Assembly (NCBI GenBank): GCA_038237515.1
Contig: JBBRYP010000012.1
Location: 15,042-79,041 of the forward strand
From: JBBQDZ01 sp038237515
GTDB taxonomy: Bacteria > Actinomycetota > Thermoleophilia > Gaiellales > Gaiellaceae
Length of the DNA stretch: 64,000 bases
Direction: 5' to 3'
Position numbers and translations under genes: made by a program. Below are positions 39,845-48,572 of the stretch, piece after piece. Positions within the stretch are counted from its first letter, which is position 1. The number at the start of each line of letters is the position of its first letter. The notes beneath the pieces were generated by a model. That model had not been told where the DNA came from and searched no databases. It worked only from the letters and a program-made list of their open reading frames with translations.

Positions 39845-41551
39845 GTGAGACGCGCCGGGAAGCACTTCTTCAAGGGCTCGGTCTTCCCGGCCGACAACGA
39901 CTCCGCCTTCCTGCTCGACGTCCATCGCCGCGGCGTCCCCGGCCGGGAGCGGATGCGCCGCCACCGCGACGAGGACGAGGTCGACCTGCTGGTCGTCGGC
40001 TGCGGCGCCGGCGGGTCGGTGCTGGCGCAGCGGCTCGCCCGTGCCGGCTGGCGGATCGTCGTGCTCGACCGCGGCCCGTTCTGGGACCCCGACGAGGACT
40101 GGGTTTCGGACGAGGAGGGCGCGCACCACCTCTACTGGAACGACAAGCGGATCGTCGGCGGACAGGACCCGGTCGAGCTCGGCAAGAACAACTCCGGGCA
40201 CGGAGTCGGCGGCTCGATGGTGCACTACGCGGGCTACGCCCCCCGCTTCCACCCCTCCGACTTCGAGACGCGGACGCGCGACGGTGTCGGCTACGACTGG
40301 CCAATCGCCTACTGGGACCTGAAGGCGCACTACGAGCGGGTCGAGCGGGAGCTGCCGGTGGCGGGCCAGGACTGGCCGTGGGGAGATCCGCACAGCTATC
40401 CGCACGCGCCCCACCCGATCTGCGGGGCGGCCGAGCGTGCCTGGGCGGGCGCGCGCGCGCACGGGATCGAGATGCGAGTCGGGCCGGTAGCGATCACGAA
40501 CGGGGTCTTCGGCAACCGGCCGCACTGCATCTATCGCGGCTTCTGCCTGCAGGGCTGCAAGGTGAACGCCAAGGGGAGCCCGCTCGTCACCCACGTGCCC
40601 GACGCGATCGAGCACGGGGTGGAGATCAGGTCCGACTCGATGGCGGTGCGGGTCGAGCTCGACGAGGCGAGCGGGCGGGTCGCCGGCGTCACCTACGTCG
40701 AGGTCGGGACCGGGCGCGAGCGCTTCCAGCGCGCGGCCGCGGTCGCCGTCTGCGGGTACTCGATCGAGTCGCCGCGGCTGCTCCTGAACTCCACGAGCAA
40801 GCACTTCCCGCACGGGCTGGCCAACGGATCCGATCAGGTCGGCCGCTACGTGATGGTGCAGGGAGCGAGCCAGGTCGCGGGGCGCTTCCCCGAGCTGCTG
40901 CGCATGTACAAGGCGCCGCCGCCGGAGGTCTCGAGCGAGGATTTTTACGAGACCGAAGAGTCCCGCGGCTTCGCGCGCGGCTTCTCGATCCAGACGGTCA
41001 GCCCACTGCCGATCGGCTGGGCCGAGCACGTGCTCGCCGACGGCCACCGCGGCGCGGCCCTGCGGGAGTACATGCGCGACTACAACCACTGGGCCGTGCT
41101 CGGCTCGCTCTGCGAGCTGCTGCCGCTGCCCGAGAACCGCGTCACGCTCGCCGACGAGCAGGACCAGTTCGGTATGCCGGTGGCGCGCTTCGACTACACG
41201 CAGTGCGAGAACGACCGCGCCAACATCGCCTACTCGAAGCAGACGATGCACGCGATCTTCGAGACGGCGGACGCGCAGGACGTGCTGACGATCGACCGGT
41301 ACGCCCACCTCGTCGGCGGCTGCCGGATGGGCTTCGGCCCGGAGACGAGCGTCGTCGACTCCGGCCACCGAGCCTGGGGCGTTCCGAACCTGTTCGTCTG
41401 CGACGGCAGCGTGATGCCGACGCAGGGAAGCGCGAACCCGGCACTGACGATCATGGCGCTCGCCTCGCGCCTCGCGGGGCTGCTGGCGCGGAAGCGGGGA
41501 TCGTCACAACGCGGATTTGCGGCCGGCATCCGAGCGGGGGGGGAACCATGA
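39845..41551 (+). CDS. GMC-family FAD dehydrogenase (gluconate 2-dehydrogenase-like)
   Basis: A 568-residue flavoprotein. FAD motif LLVVGCGAGGSVLAQRLARA (about residue 50), GHGVGGSMVHYAGYAPRF (about 120), the Cys-containing CIYRGFCLQGCKVNAKGSP (about 225), and the C-terminal catalytic region GGCRMGF, then LFVCDGSVMPTQGSANPALT. These fit the large subunit of gluconate or related sugar-acid dehydrogenases. The usual cytochrome c subunit is not nearby, so the electron acceptor is unclear. The start is GTG 39845; the stop overlaps the SDR gene as ATGA. Confidence 0.85.
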   Translation: MRRAGKHFFKGSVFPADNDSAFLLDVHRRGVPGRERMRRHRDEDEVDLLVVGCGAGGSVLAQRLARAGWRIVVLDRGPFWDPDEDWVSDEEGAHHLYWNDKRIVGGQDPVELGKNNSGHGVGGSMVHYAGYAPRFHPSDFETRTRDGVGYDWPIAYWDLKAHYERVERELPVAGQDWPWGDPHSYPHAPHPICGAAERAWAGARAHGIEMRVGPVAITNGVFGNRPHCIYRGFCLQGCKVNAKGSPLVTHVPDAIEHGVEIRSDSMAVRVELDEASGRVAGVTYVEVGTGRERFQRAAAVAVCGYSIESPRLLLNSTSKHFPHGLANGSDQVGRYVMVQGASQVAGRFPELLRMYKAPPPEVSSEDFYETEESRGFARGFSIQTVSPLPIGWAEHVLADGHRGAALREYMRDYNHWAVLGSLCELLPLPENRVTLADEQDQFGMPVARFDYTQCENDRANIAYSKQTMHAIFETADAQDVLTIDRYAHLVGGCRMGFGPETSVVDSGHRAWGVPNLFVCDGSVMPTQGSANPALTIMALASRLAGLLARKRGSSQRGFAAGIRAGGEP

Positions 41552-42549
41552 AAGAGAGAGGAAGACCCGAAGTCGTCGTCGTCACCGGCGCCTCGGGCGG
41601 CGTCGGGCGGGCGGTCGCTCACGCGTTTGCCAGGCGCGGCGCCCAGGTCGGGCTGCTGGCGCGCGGCGAGCACGGTCTCGAGGGGGCGCGGGCCGAGGTC
41701 GAGTCGTTCGGCGGCAAGGCGCTCGTCCTGCCGACCGACGTCGCCGACCACGAGCAGGTCGAGGCGGCGGCCGAGGCGGTCGAGGAGCGCTTCGGCCCGA
41801 TCGACGTGTGGGTGAACGACGCGATGGCGACCGTCTTCGCGCCCTTCCTGAAGGTGGAGCCGGAGGAGTTCAAGCGGGCGACCGAGGTCACCTACCTCGG
41901 CGCCGTCTACGGCACGATGTCGGCGCTCCGGCGGATGGTCCCGCGCGACCGCGGCACGGTCGTCCAAGTCGGCTCGGCGCTCTCCTATCGCGCGATCCCC
42001 CTTCAGTCGGCCTACTGCGGCTCCAAGTTCGCTATGCGGGGCTTCACCGACTCGATCCGCACCGAGCTGATGCACGACGGCTCGAACGTCTGGATCACGA
42101 TGGTGCAACTTCCGGCAGTGAACACGCCCCAGTTCAACTGGTGCCGGACGAAGGTCCCCGACCACCCGCAGCCGGTGCCGCCGATCTACCAGCCGGAGGT
42201 GCCCGCCGAGGCGATCTTCTGGGCCGCGCACCACCGCCGGCGCGAGCTCGACGTCGGCGTCAGCGCCGTCAAGGCGATACTCGCCAACAAAATGGCGCCC
42301 AGGCTCGCCGACTGGTACCTCGCGCGCACCGGCTACGCGTCGCAGCAGATCGAGGGGATGCCGGTCGACGGCCGGCCCGATAACCTGTTCGAGCCCGTCC
42401 CCGGCGAGGCAGCGACGCACGGCATGTTCGACAGTCGCGCCCGCGGGCGCAGCTACCAGGTGTGGGCGACGACGCACCGGCCGCTCGTCGCGGGCGCGCT
42501 CGCGAGTGTGGCCGCGGCGGCCGCCGGTCTCGCCCGGCTCTCCCGCTGA
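41548..42549 (+). CDS. Short-chain dehydrogenase/reductase with C-terminal extension
   Basis: A 333-residue SDR. Cofactor motif VVVTGASGGVGRAVAHAFAR (about residues 9-28) and catalytic Tyr/Lys in SAYCGSKFAMRGFTDS (about 155). The catalytic Ser is in VVQVGSALSYR. Residues past about 250 form an extension with a hydrophobic end (VAGALASVAAAAAGLARLSR) that may touch the membrane. It lies between the GMC dehydrogenase and a GH15 enzyme, with overlaps on both sides (ATGA, TGATG). The substrate is unknown, perhaps a sugar derivative. Confidence 0.88.
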   Translation: MKERGRPEVVVVTGASGGVGRAVAHAFARRGAQVGLLARGEHGLEGARAEVESFGGKALVLPTDVADHEQVEAAAEAVEERFGPIDVWVNDAMATVFAPFLKVEPEEFKRATEVTYLGAVYGTMSALRRMVPRDRGTVVQVGSALSYRAIPLQSAYCGSKFAMRGFTDSIRTELMHDGSNVWITMVQLPAVNTPQFNWCRTKVPDHPQPVPPIYQPEVPAEAIFWAAHHRRRELDVGVSAVKAILANKMAPRLADWYLARTGYASQQIEGMPVDGRPDNLFEPVPGEAATHGMFDSRARGRSYQVWATTHRPLVAGALASVAAAAAGLARLSR

Positions 42550-44366
42550 TGGCGGCCAAGACGAGGACGTCGCCGGCGAAGCGGGAGGCCGCGCTCGACT
42601 TGGCGCGCACGGTGCCGCACGCGCTCCGCGATTACGCGCTGCTCGCCGACGGCGAGCGCGGGATCCTCGTCGGGCCCCGGGGCGACTTCGCCTGGATGTG
42701 CTTTCCGCGCTGGGACAGCGACGGGCTCTTCTCCTCGTTGATCGGCGGCGCGGGCGTCTATTCGGTGACGCCCCGCGACCGCTGCGTCTGGGGCGGCTAC
42801 TACGAGGACAGGAGCCTGATCTGGCGCAGCCGCTGGGTGACGGCCGGCAACGCGATCATCGAGTGCCGCGAGGCGCTGGCGCTGCCTGCGCGACCGGATC
42901 GGGCAGTCGTCCTGCGCCGACTGATCGCCCGCCGGGGAACGGCGCGGGCCGAGGTCGCGCTGAACCCCCGCGGGGGCTTCGGCGACGCGCCCCTGCGCAC
43001 GCTCGCCCGAGACGAGTCGGGCCTGTGGCGCGGCCGGGTCGGCGATGTCCACCTCTGCTGGCTCGGCGGCGCGGGTGCCCGGGCGGGGAGCGACGGCCAT
43101 CGCGGGAAGGCGCTCGAGCTCGAGCTCCGGCTCGAGGAGGGAGCTGAACACGACCTCGTGCTCGTCCTCGCACTCGACGAGGACGGGGTCGAGCCGCCGG
43201 CCCCCGACGCCGCCTGGTCGGGAACCGAGGCCGCTTGGCACGAGCGCGTGCCCGACCTCGAGCTGACGGTGGCCCGGCGCGATGCCCGCCACGCCTACGC
43301 CGTCCTCACCGGGCTCACAAGCTCCGGCGGGGGCACGGTCGCGGCGGCGACGATGTCGCTGCCCGAGCGCGCGCGGAAAGGTCGCAACTACGACTACCGC
43401 TACGTCTGGATCCGCGACCAGTGCTACACGGGGCAGGCGGTGGCGAAGGCCGGGCCGTACCCGCTCCTCGACGGCGCCGTCCGCTTCGTGCGCGACCGGC
43501 TGCTCGACCACGGCGCCGAGCTGAAGCCCGCCTACACGACCACCGGCGGCCGCGTCCCCGACGAGCGCCGGCTCGACCTGCCGGGCTACCCGGGCGGAAC
43601 CGACGTCGTCGGCAACTGGGTCAACGAGCAGTTCCAGCTCGACGCCTTCGGCGAGTCGCTGCTGCTGTTCGCAGCCGCGGCCGGGCACGACCGTCTCGAT
43701 GCCGACGGCTGGCGCGCCGCGGAGGTCGCGGCCGAGGCGATCGAGTCGCGCTGGCACGAGCCCGACGCTGGGATCTGGGAGCTCGACCCGGACGAGTGGA
43801 CGCACAGCCGGCTGATCTGCGCCGCCGGCCTGCGCGCGATCAGCGCGTGCGGGCCCGGCGGCGAGCAGGCGGCGCGCTGGCTCGCGCTGGCGGACGCGAT
43901 CACCGCCGACACCTCCGCCCGGGCCTTGCACCCGTCCGGGCGCTGGCAACGCTCGCCGGGCGACGAACGGCTCGACGCCGCGCTGCTCCTGCCGGCGATC
44001 CGCGGCGCGATCCCCCATGACGACCCGCGCTCCCTGGCCACGCTGCAGGCCTTCGGCCGCGAGCTGACCGAGGACGGCTACGCCTACCGCTACCGGCCGG
44101 ACGAACGACTGCTCGGCGAGGCGGAAGGCGCCTTCCTCCTCTGCGGCTTCCTCATGTCGCTTGCGCTCGGCCAGCAGGGCGACGCGGTCACCGCCGCGCG
44201 CTGGTTCGAGCGCAACCGGGCCGCCTGCGGGCCGCCGGGCCTGCTCTCGGAGGAGTTCGACGTCACCCAGAGGCAGCTCCGGGGAAACCTGCCGCAGGCG
44301 TTCGTGCACGCGCTGCTGCTGGAGTGCGCCGCCGCCCAGCACGGTCCGGCGGGCGGGCCAGGATAG
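42549..44366 (+). CDS. Glycoside hydrolase family 15 (glucoamylase/trehalase-like)
   Basis: A 605-residue cytosolic enzyme. The N-terminal beta-sandwich begins at YALLADGERGILVGPRGDFA (about residue 35). The (alpha/alpha)6 domain shows RNYDYRYVWIRDQCYTGQAV (about 278), VVGNWVNEQFQLDAFGESLL (about 350), the general acid Glu in DAGIWELDPDEWTHSRL (about 415) and the base Glu in PGLLSEEFDVTQRQLRGNLP (about 575). It releases glucose from alpha-glucans or trehalose. It may feed the GMC dehydrogenase encoded just upstream. It starts at ATG 42549. Confidence 0.9.
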   Translation: MAAKTRTSPAKREAALDLARTVPHALRDYALLADGERGILVGPRGDFAWMCFPRWDSDGLFSSLIGGAGVYSVTPRDRCVWGGYYEDRSLIWRSRWVTAGNAIIECREALALPARPDRAVVLRRLIARRGTARAEVALNPRGGFGDAPLRTLARDESGLWRGRVGDVHLCWLGGAGARAGSDGHRGKALELELRLEEGAEHDLVLVLALDEDGVEPPAPDAAWSGTEAAWHERVPDLELTVARRDARHAYAVLTGLTSSGGGTVAAATMSLPERARKGRNYDYRYVWIRDQCYTGQAVAKAGPYPLLDGAVRFVRDRLLDHGAELKPAYTTTGGRVPDERRLDLPGYPGGTDVVGNWVNEQFQLDAFGESLLLFAAAAGHDRLDADGWRAAEVAAEAIESRWHEPDAGIWELDPDEWTHSRLICAAGLRAISACGPGGEQAARWLALADAITADTSARALHPSGRWQRSPGDERLDAALLLPAIRGAIPHDDPRSLATLQAFGRELTEDGYAYRYRPDERLLGEAEGAFLLCGFLMSLALGQQGDAVTAARWFERNRAACGPPGLLSEEFDVTQRQLRGNLPQAFVHALLLECAAAQHGPAGGPG

Positions 44367-44375
44367 GAGCTCGGC

Positions 44376-44520
44376 GTGCCGCGCCCCGAGCAGCGGGTTC
44401 TGCCCTCCGGCGAGCAGCTCGAGCTCGTGCGAAGCGGCCAGCGGGCGGTCGTCGTCGAGGTCGGCGGCGCGCTCCGCCACGACGCGGGCGGGGTGCAGCT
44501 CCTCGATGGGTACGCGAGCG
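44376..44520 (+). pseudogene. Aldose 1-epimerase N-terminal fragment
   Basis: The frame from GTG 44376 reads PSGEQLELVRSGQRAVVVEV then GGALRHDAGGVQLLDGYASE, which is the start of a galactose mutarotase-like enzyme. The expected continuation (about 250 residues, with catalytic His and Glu) is missing. After DGYASE the sequence changes to a hairpin and then the end of the convergent gene. It sits 9 nt after the GH15 gene, so an operon for sugar use was probably truncated here. Confidence 0.7.
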
Positions 44521-44523
44521 AAA

Positions 44524-44553
44524 CCCGTGGAAGGCCGAGTGGCCCTCCACGGG
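44524..44553. terminator. Strong hairpin at convergent junction
   Basis: CCCGTGGA (44524-44531) pairs with TCCACGGG (44546-44553), and inside it GGCC pairs with GGCC around GAGT. It lies between the plus-strand GH15/epimerase fragment and the end of the minus-strand hydrolase gene. No T-tract follows on either strand. Probably a bidirectional terminator, or the scar of the deletion that cut the epimerase gene. Confidence 0.5.
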
Positions 44554-44596
44554 AACGCGGACGAAGTAAGAGCGCCGTCGCGGCGATCTCGCGAGG

Positions 44597-46441
44597 TCAA
44601 CCGCAGTAGGCGGTCGCGGTCAGGGTTCCCAACGCATTCGTGAAGGACTCGGTGTAGTTGTCCGAGTTCGCGAACACGACCATCTGCCGTGTCCCGTCTT
44701 TGCTGTTGAAGGCGTCCGTCGTATAGCCGGGGAAGTCGCCGTTGTGGCCCCAGACGGCTCCGCACGGCAGCCGGAAGCTCGGCGAGATCGAGAGCGTCTC
44801 GCTCTTCCAGAGACCGAGTCCGTACCAGTCCGCCGGTCCCATCGCGACCGTCGTCTGCATCGACTGCAGCTGGGCCGGCCGAAGCAGGCGGCCCTGAAGG
44901 AGCGCGCGCTCGAAGCGGGCGAGGTCGTCGACCGTCGAGACGATCGCTCCCGCCGCCCAGGCCCAGGTGGGAGTGACGACGCTGACATCCTGCTGCGGAC
45001 CTCTACCGAGGACGGCGTACCCGTGGGCATGCCGGCCCTTGATGCGCGGCCCGGAAGCGAACGTCGTCTTGCTCAGACCGAGCGGTGTGAAGATACGCCG
45101 CCGCAGCTCCTTGCCCAGCGTGCTGCCCGTCGCCTTCTCGACGATCAGTCCGACCAGGACATAGTTGGTGTTCGAGTACGCCCAGCGATTCGGGGCCCCG
45201 GGCGGGAAGTTCGGGTTCTGGGCGTTCGAGAGCGCGATCAGCTGCTGCGGAGTCCACGCCTTCGTCCGGTTGCGGATGATCGTCGCCTCGAGTCCCGGCC
45301 CGGCGAATTCGGCGAGTCCGCTCGTGTGGTCGAGCAGCTCGCGCACCGTGATGTTCCTGCCGTTCGGGACGAGACGCGGCAGCCAGTGCTCGACCGTGTC
45401 GTCGAGCGAGAGCTTGCCCTCGCCGACGAGTTGCAGCGCGACGGTAGCGACGAAGGTCTTCGTGACGCTGCCAATGCGGAAGCGGTCGGTCACGTGCATC
45501 CGCCTCTGCGGGGCGAGCTGCCCGTAGCCGCGGGCGAGCCGAATCGTCCGCGACCCGCGGCGGACGAACACGATCACGCCGGAGGAGCCTACCGCCACCA
45601 GCGCGTCGACGGCGGCACGAAGCCTCGACTTCCGCTGCTGCGGCACTGTGTTCGCTCTGCCGCGGACGGACGCGAGGACGCCTCTGATCGCATCGACGAT
45701 CAGGCCGGGCTGCTCGGCCGGGATCGCATGGTCGCTCCTCGTGGCGACGATGCGCCTCCCGCCTGGCACGAGCTTGGCGAGCTCGATCTGCGCTTGCCGC
45801 CAGGCAGGCTCCGTTCCCTTCTCGATGGATGGTTCGCGAAGCCCGTGGCTGATGACGACGAGCGGCATCCTCCGGAGCGGGTGGTCCCGCTGTGCCTTCG
45901 TCATCTGCGCATAGCTCGCACTCATGTCCACCTGCTCGTCTCCGACGAACTCGACGAACGGCCCCTTGTCGCGCTGCGAGGCTCGATAGGCCTTCCACTG
46001 CTCGGGTGACATGCGCCTCTTTTTGAAGGCCGTGAGAATCGCCGCGTAGTTACCGGTGTCGATCAGGACGAGCCCGACGACCTGCTTCGGGTAGGTAGTG
46101 GCGTAGAGACGCGCGAAGAGACCGCCGTTGGAGTGGCCTGCGAAGACATATGGACCGGGCACGTGGGCGGCACCCAGGAGGCTGCGCAGGTCGCTCACGA
46201 TGCTCGCTGCCGTCTGCGGCTTGGGGGCCGGGTCGGAACTACCTCCCGGAAGGTTCGCGCGGTCGTAGCTGCAGACGCGGGTCGTCGTCGCGAGCCACGG
46301 CTGCACCTTCCACCACGCATTCGAGCCGCTGTTCGCGCCGGACTCGAGAATCACGGTGGGAGTCCCGGAGCCCGAGCAGTTGAGGAACAGCTCACGACCG
46401 CCGATGTCGAACGCGCCCGTGTAGCGACCGGCGACGGCCAT
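44597..46441 (-). CDS. Alpha/beta-hydrolase fused to beta-lactamase-type serine hydrolase
   Basis: About 614 residues with two hydrolase domains. Residues about 1-255 form an alpha/beta-hydrolase: nucleophile Ser in FAGHSNGGLFARLYATT (about 105), NLPGGSSDP upstream, and His in ATRSDHAIP. Residues about 275-614 form a class C beta-lactamase/DD-peptidase-like domain: SxxK in RIGSVTKTFVATVA, YxN in WAYSNTNYVLVG, HxG in VWGHNGDFPGYTT. Each domain usually occurs alone. ATG 46441 has GGGAG upstream; ATG 46456 is an alternative, and neither gives a signal peptide, though such enzymes are often secreted. The frame is open further up, into a remnant. Confidence 0.75.
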   Translation of the reverse strand: MAVAGRYTGAFDIGGRELFLNCSGSGTPTVILESGANSGSNAWWKVQPWLATTTRVCSYDRANLPGGSSDPAPKPQTAASIVSDLRSLLGAAHVPGPYVFAGHSNGGLFARLYATTYPKQVVGLVLIDTGNYAAILTAFKKRRMSPEQWKAYRASQRDKGPFVEFVGDEQVDMSASYAQMTKAQRDHPLRRMPLVVISHGLREPSIEKGTEPAWRQAQIELAKLVPGGRRIVATRSDHAIPAEQPGLIVDAIRGVLASVRGRANTVPQQRKSRLRAAVDALVAVGSSGVIVFVRRGSRTIRLARGYGQLAPQRRMHVTDRFRIGSVTKTFVATVALQLVGEGKLSLDDTVEHWLPRLVPNGRNITVRELLDHTSGLAEFAGPGLEATIIRNRTKAWTPQQLIALSNAQNPNFPPGAPNRWAYSNTNYVLVGLIVEKATGSTLGKELRRRIFTPLGLSKTTFASGPRIKGRHAHGYAVLGRGPQQDVSVVTPTWAWAAGAIVSTVDDLARFERALLQGRLLRPAQLQSMQTTVAMGPADWYGLGLWKSETLSISPSFRLPCGAVWGHNGDFPGYTTDAFNSKDGTRQMVVFANSDNYTESFTNALGTLTATAYCG

Positions 46442-46689
46442 CTGAGCCGCTCCCATCCCGGGGCGCTCGCCGACGTCCAGGCCGGTGATCCGATGCTGCG
46501 CGCTGCGCTCGACCGAGCCCGGAAGAAGAGGTGAGTCATTTCGATCCTGCGTGCAGTCATGTCCGGTTCCTCTCTGAAGAGTGTCGGGCTGGTTCGACCA
46601 GGCTCGCACCCCGAGAGTTGCGCGGGAATGAGGCCCGCTCGCGGCTTCGGTGTGGCTGACCACACCCTCGCGCCCAAGACGCTGAGGAG

Positions 46690-46824
46690 GCCGTGGCTGC
46701 GACCTAGGATCTCTCCGTTGCCGGAGATCGACGCCTCGAACGTTCCGCTGGCTTGCACTTGGAGACGTCCGGAGCCCGAGAGGGCGGCCTTGACCTCGCG
46801 GGCGGCGAGGTCTTGCAGCTGCAC
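46690..46824 (-). pseudogene. DUF2807 (GIN-domain) remnant
   Basis: The minus strand reads MQLQDLAAREVKAALSGSGR then LQVQASGTFEASISGNGEIL, the repeat-like strands of the putative auto-transporter adhesin head GIN domain (DUF2807). The signal peptide before it and the rest of the beta-helix after it are missing. The frame runs on into unrelated sequence. Between this and the hydrolase start (46442-46689) I see no other recognisable gene. Confidence 0.65.
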
Positions 46825-46828
46825 GTTG

Positions 46829-47473
46829 CTAGGACTGGAGGAAGGCGACGACCGCGAGCACCCGGCGGTGGGTGTCGGCGGCGACGGGGAGGCGCAGCTT
46901 TTGGAAGATGCTCGTCACGTGCTTCTCGACGCCGCGCTCGGTCAGGAACACGCGGGCGGCGATCGCCGAGTTCGACAGCCCCTCGGCCATCAGCTCGAGC
47001 ACCTCTCGCTCGCGAGGACTCAACCCGGTGATCGGGTCGTCGCGGCGTCGCCGGCCGACGAGTTGCGACACGACGCTGGGATCGAGTGCCGAACCGCCCT
47101 CGGCCACCCGCTTGACCGCGGCGACGAAGTCCGTCAGGTCGTACACCCTGTCTTTCAGCAGGTAACCGACACCTTCAGCCCCGTCATGGAGGAGCTCGAG
47201 CGCGTAGCCCTCCTCGACGTACTGGGAGAGGACGAGCACCGCCGTGCCCGGGTGCTTCTCGCGGATCTCCTTCGCCGCGCGCAGCCCCTCGTCGGTCTGC
47301 GTCGGCGGCATCCTGATGTCGACGATCGCGACGTCGGGCCTGTAGGAGCGCACTTTCAGCAGCAGATCCTCGGCCGTGCCGCTCTGCCCCACGATCTCGA
47401 ATCCTCTGCTCTCGAGCAGACTGGCAATACCCTCGCGCAGGAGCACGGAATCGTCGGCCAGGACGACACGGAT
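46829..47473 (-). CDS. NarL/LuxR-type response regulator, 5' end unclear
   Basis: About 215 residues. The receiver domain starts IRVVLADDSVLLREGIASLL; the phospho-acceptor Asp is in DVAIVDIRMPP (about residue 55) and the Lys in GYLLKDRV. The LuxR helix-turn-helix is in LSPREREVLELMAEGLSNSA and ERGVEKHVTSIFQKL. I give 47473 as the first family residue: there is no ATG, GTG or TTG in frame for 70 codons upstream (next is TTG 47683). The gene has probably lost its start by rearrangement, or uses a non-standard codon. The kinase remnant lies head-to-head with it. Confidence 0.75.
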   Translation of the reverse strand: MRVVLADDSVLLREGIASLLESRGFEIVGQSGTAEDLLLKVRSYRPDVAIVDIRMPPTQTDEGLRAAKEIREKHPGTAVLVLSQYVEEGYALELLHDGAEGVGYLLKDRVYDLTDFVAAVKRVAEGGSALDPSVVSQLVGRRRRDDPITGLSPREREVLELMAEGLSNSAIAARVFLTERGVEKHVTSIFQKLRLPVAADTHRRVLAVVAFLQS

Positions 47474-47678
47474 GCGTGCCGCCTCGCTTCGTTTCTGATC
47501 CGGATGCTCGACGTCGACGCTACGGAGTGTCGCCGAAAAGACGCGTGCGACACGCCGCAGGAGCGGGATCAGCCACTCGACGGGAGCAGGGCTTCGATGG
47601 CGAGGGCCCGCGGAGAGCGCTGTTGTCGTCAACGATGGGAACGCGCCTGCCCACAGAGTGATCGTGCCTGCCAAGGCT

Positions 47679-48015
47679 CCCAAACTGCAGTCGCTTGCGA
47701 ATCGCGCCCCGTTCCCGGTCGACGTCGCCGACGTTCCCCCGCTCCGACTTGGCCGAGCAGTCGAAGCAGCCGTCTACTACGTCGTCGCCGAGAGCCTCAC
47801 GAACATCGCGAAATACGCCGGCGCATCCGCGGCGCACGTTCAGCTGTCCACGACCGCCGGCACAATCACCGTCGAGATCCGCGACGGATGGGAGCGGCGG
47901 CGCGGACCTACGCCAGGGCTCGGGGATCCGAGGGCTCGCCGACCGCGTCGAAGCCCTCGGGGGACAGCTCGAGATCCGAAGTCCCGCAGGCCAGGGGACT
48001 CTCGTGCGAGCAGAA
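47679..48015 (+). pseudogene. Sensor histidine kinase C-terminal remnant
   Basis: The plus strand reads AVEAAVYYVVAESLTNIAKY then AGASAAHVQLSTTAGTITVE, the N-box region of a NarX-type HATPase domain. After a frameshift near 47885 it continues GGADLRQGSGIRGLADRVEA, then LGGQLEIRSPAGQGTLVRAE, the G-box end. The sensor, the HisKA_3 helix and the start are missing. In intact two-component loci this gene would usually precede the response regulator on the same strand. Here they are on opposite strands, which points to inversion plus deletion. Confidence 0.8.
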
Positions 48016-48222
48016 CCCCGCTGCCACAACCAGGTTAGAAACCTCGGCGTAGGGATCCACTTCTCGAAGCCGGTCTGACTGATCCGGCACGTTGGCGCGC
48101 GGGGGAGCGCGAAGAGTGTGGCTGGCCGTACCCACGTCGGCGGGCAGCCGCATCACCTCGCACGCCGCCGGGTGTGAGCCTTGAGCTCATCACCCTGCCA
48201 TCGCAAGAGAGAGGAACCCGAA

Positions 48223-48345
48223 ATGACCCACTGGCTTCCCTACATCGCGTTCTGGGCTTTCGCAGGCATCGTCCTTGCAGTCCTTGCCCTGTACGTCTAC
48301 GCGGCCTGGCCCGTCATTCGCCCCACACCGCAACGAGCTCGCTGA
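48223..48345 (+). CDS. Small single-helix membrane peptide
   Basis: A 40-residue peptide, MTHWLPYIAFWAFAGIVLAV followed by LALYVYAAWPVIRPTPQRAR. A single membrane helix of about 24 residues precedes a short basic tail, so the C-terminus is probably cytoplasmic. ATG 48223 follows AGAGAGGAACCCGAA, a plausible ribosome site. No family is recognised. The 199 bp before it and 227 bp after it hold nothing else I can support. Confidence 0.5.
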   Translation: MTHWLPYIAFWAFAGIVLAVLALYVYAAWPVIRPTPQRAR

Positions 48346-48572
48346 ACACGTAAAGGTTCACCCCGAGCCGCCGGCGCGCGTGTCTTCCCGGCGGGATCAG
48401 CCCCGGCGTGATGAAGCCGCTTACGTCCGCGCAGAGCAGGGCGGCAACGCGCAGCAGGTCGCGGCGAACTGCGCGCAGTGCCGGGAAATCGTGGAGCGAC
48501 GGCTCCGCCGAGGTGGCAGCGCGATGGAGCTAACGGGTCGTTACACCACCCCTGGTGACACAGGCGCCCCAT

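Noticed and set aside
39077..41368. A 763-codon minus-strand frame opposite the GMC dehydrogenase
   Set aside because: The plus strand encodes the flavoprotein with FAD motifs and coupled neighbours. The minus-strand frame is an antisense shadow.
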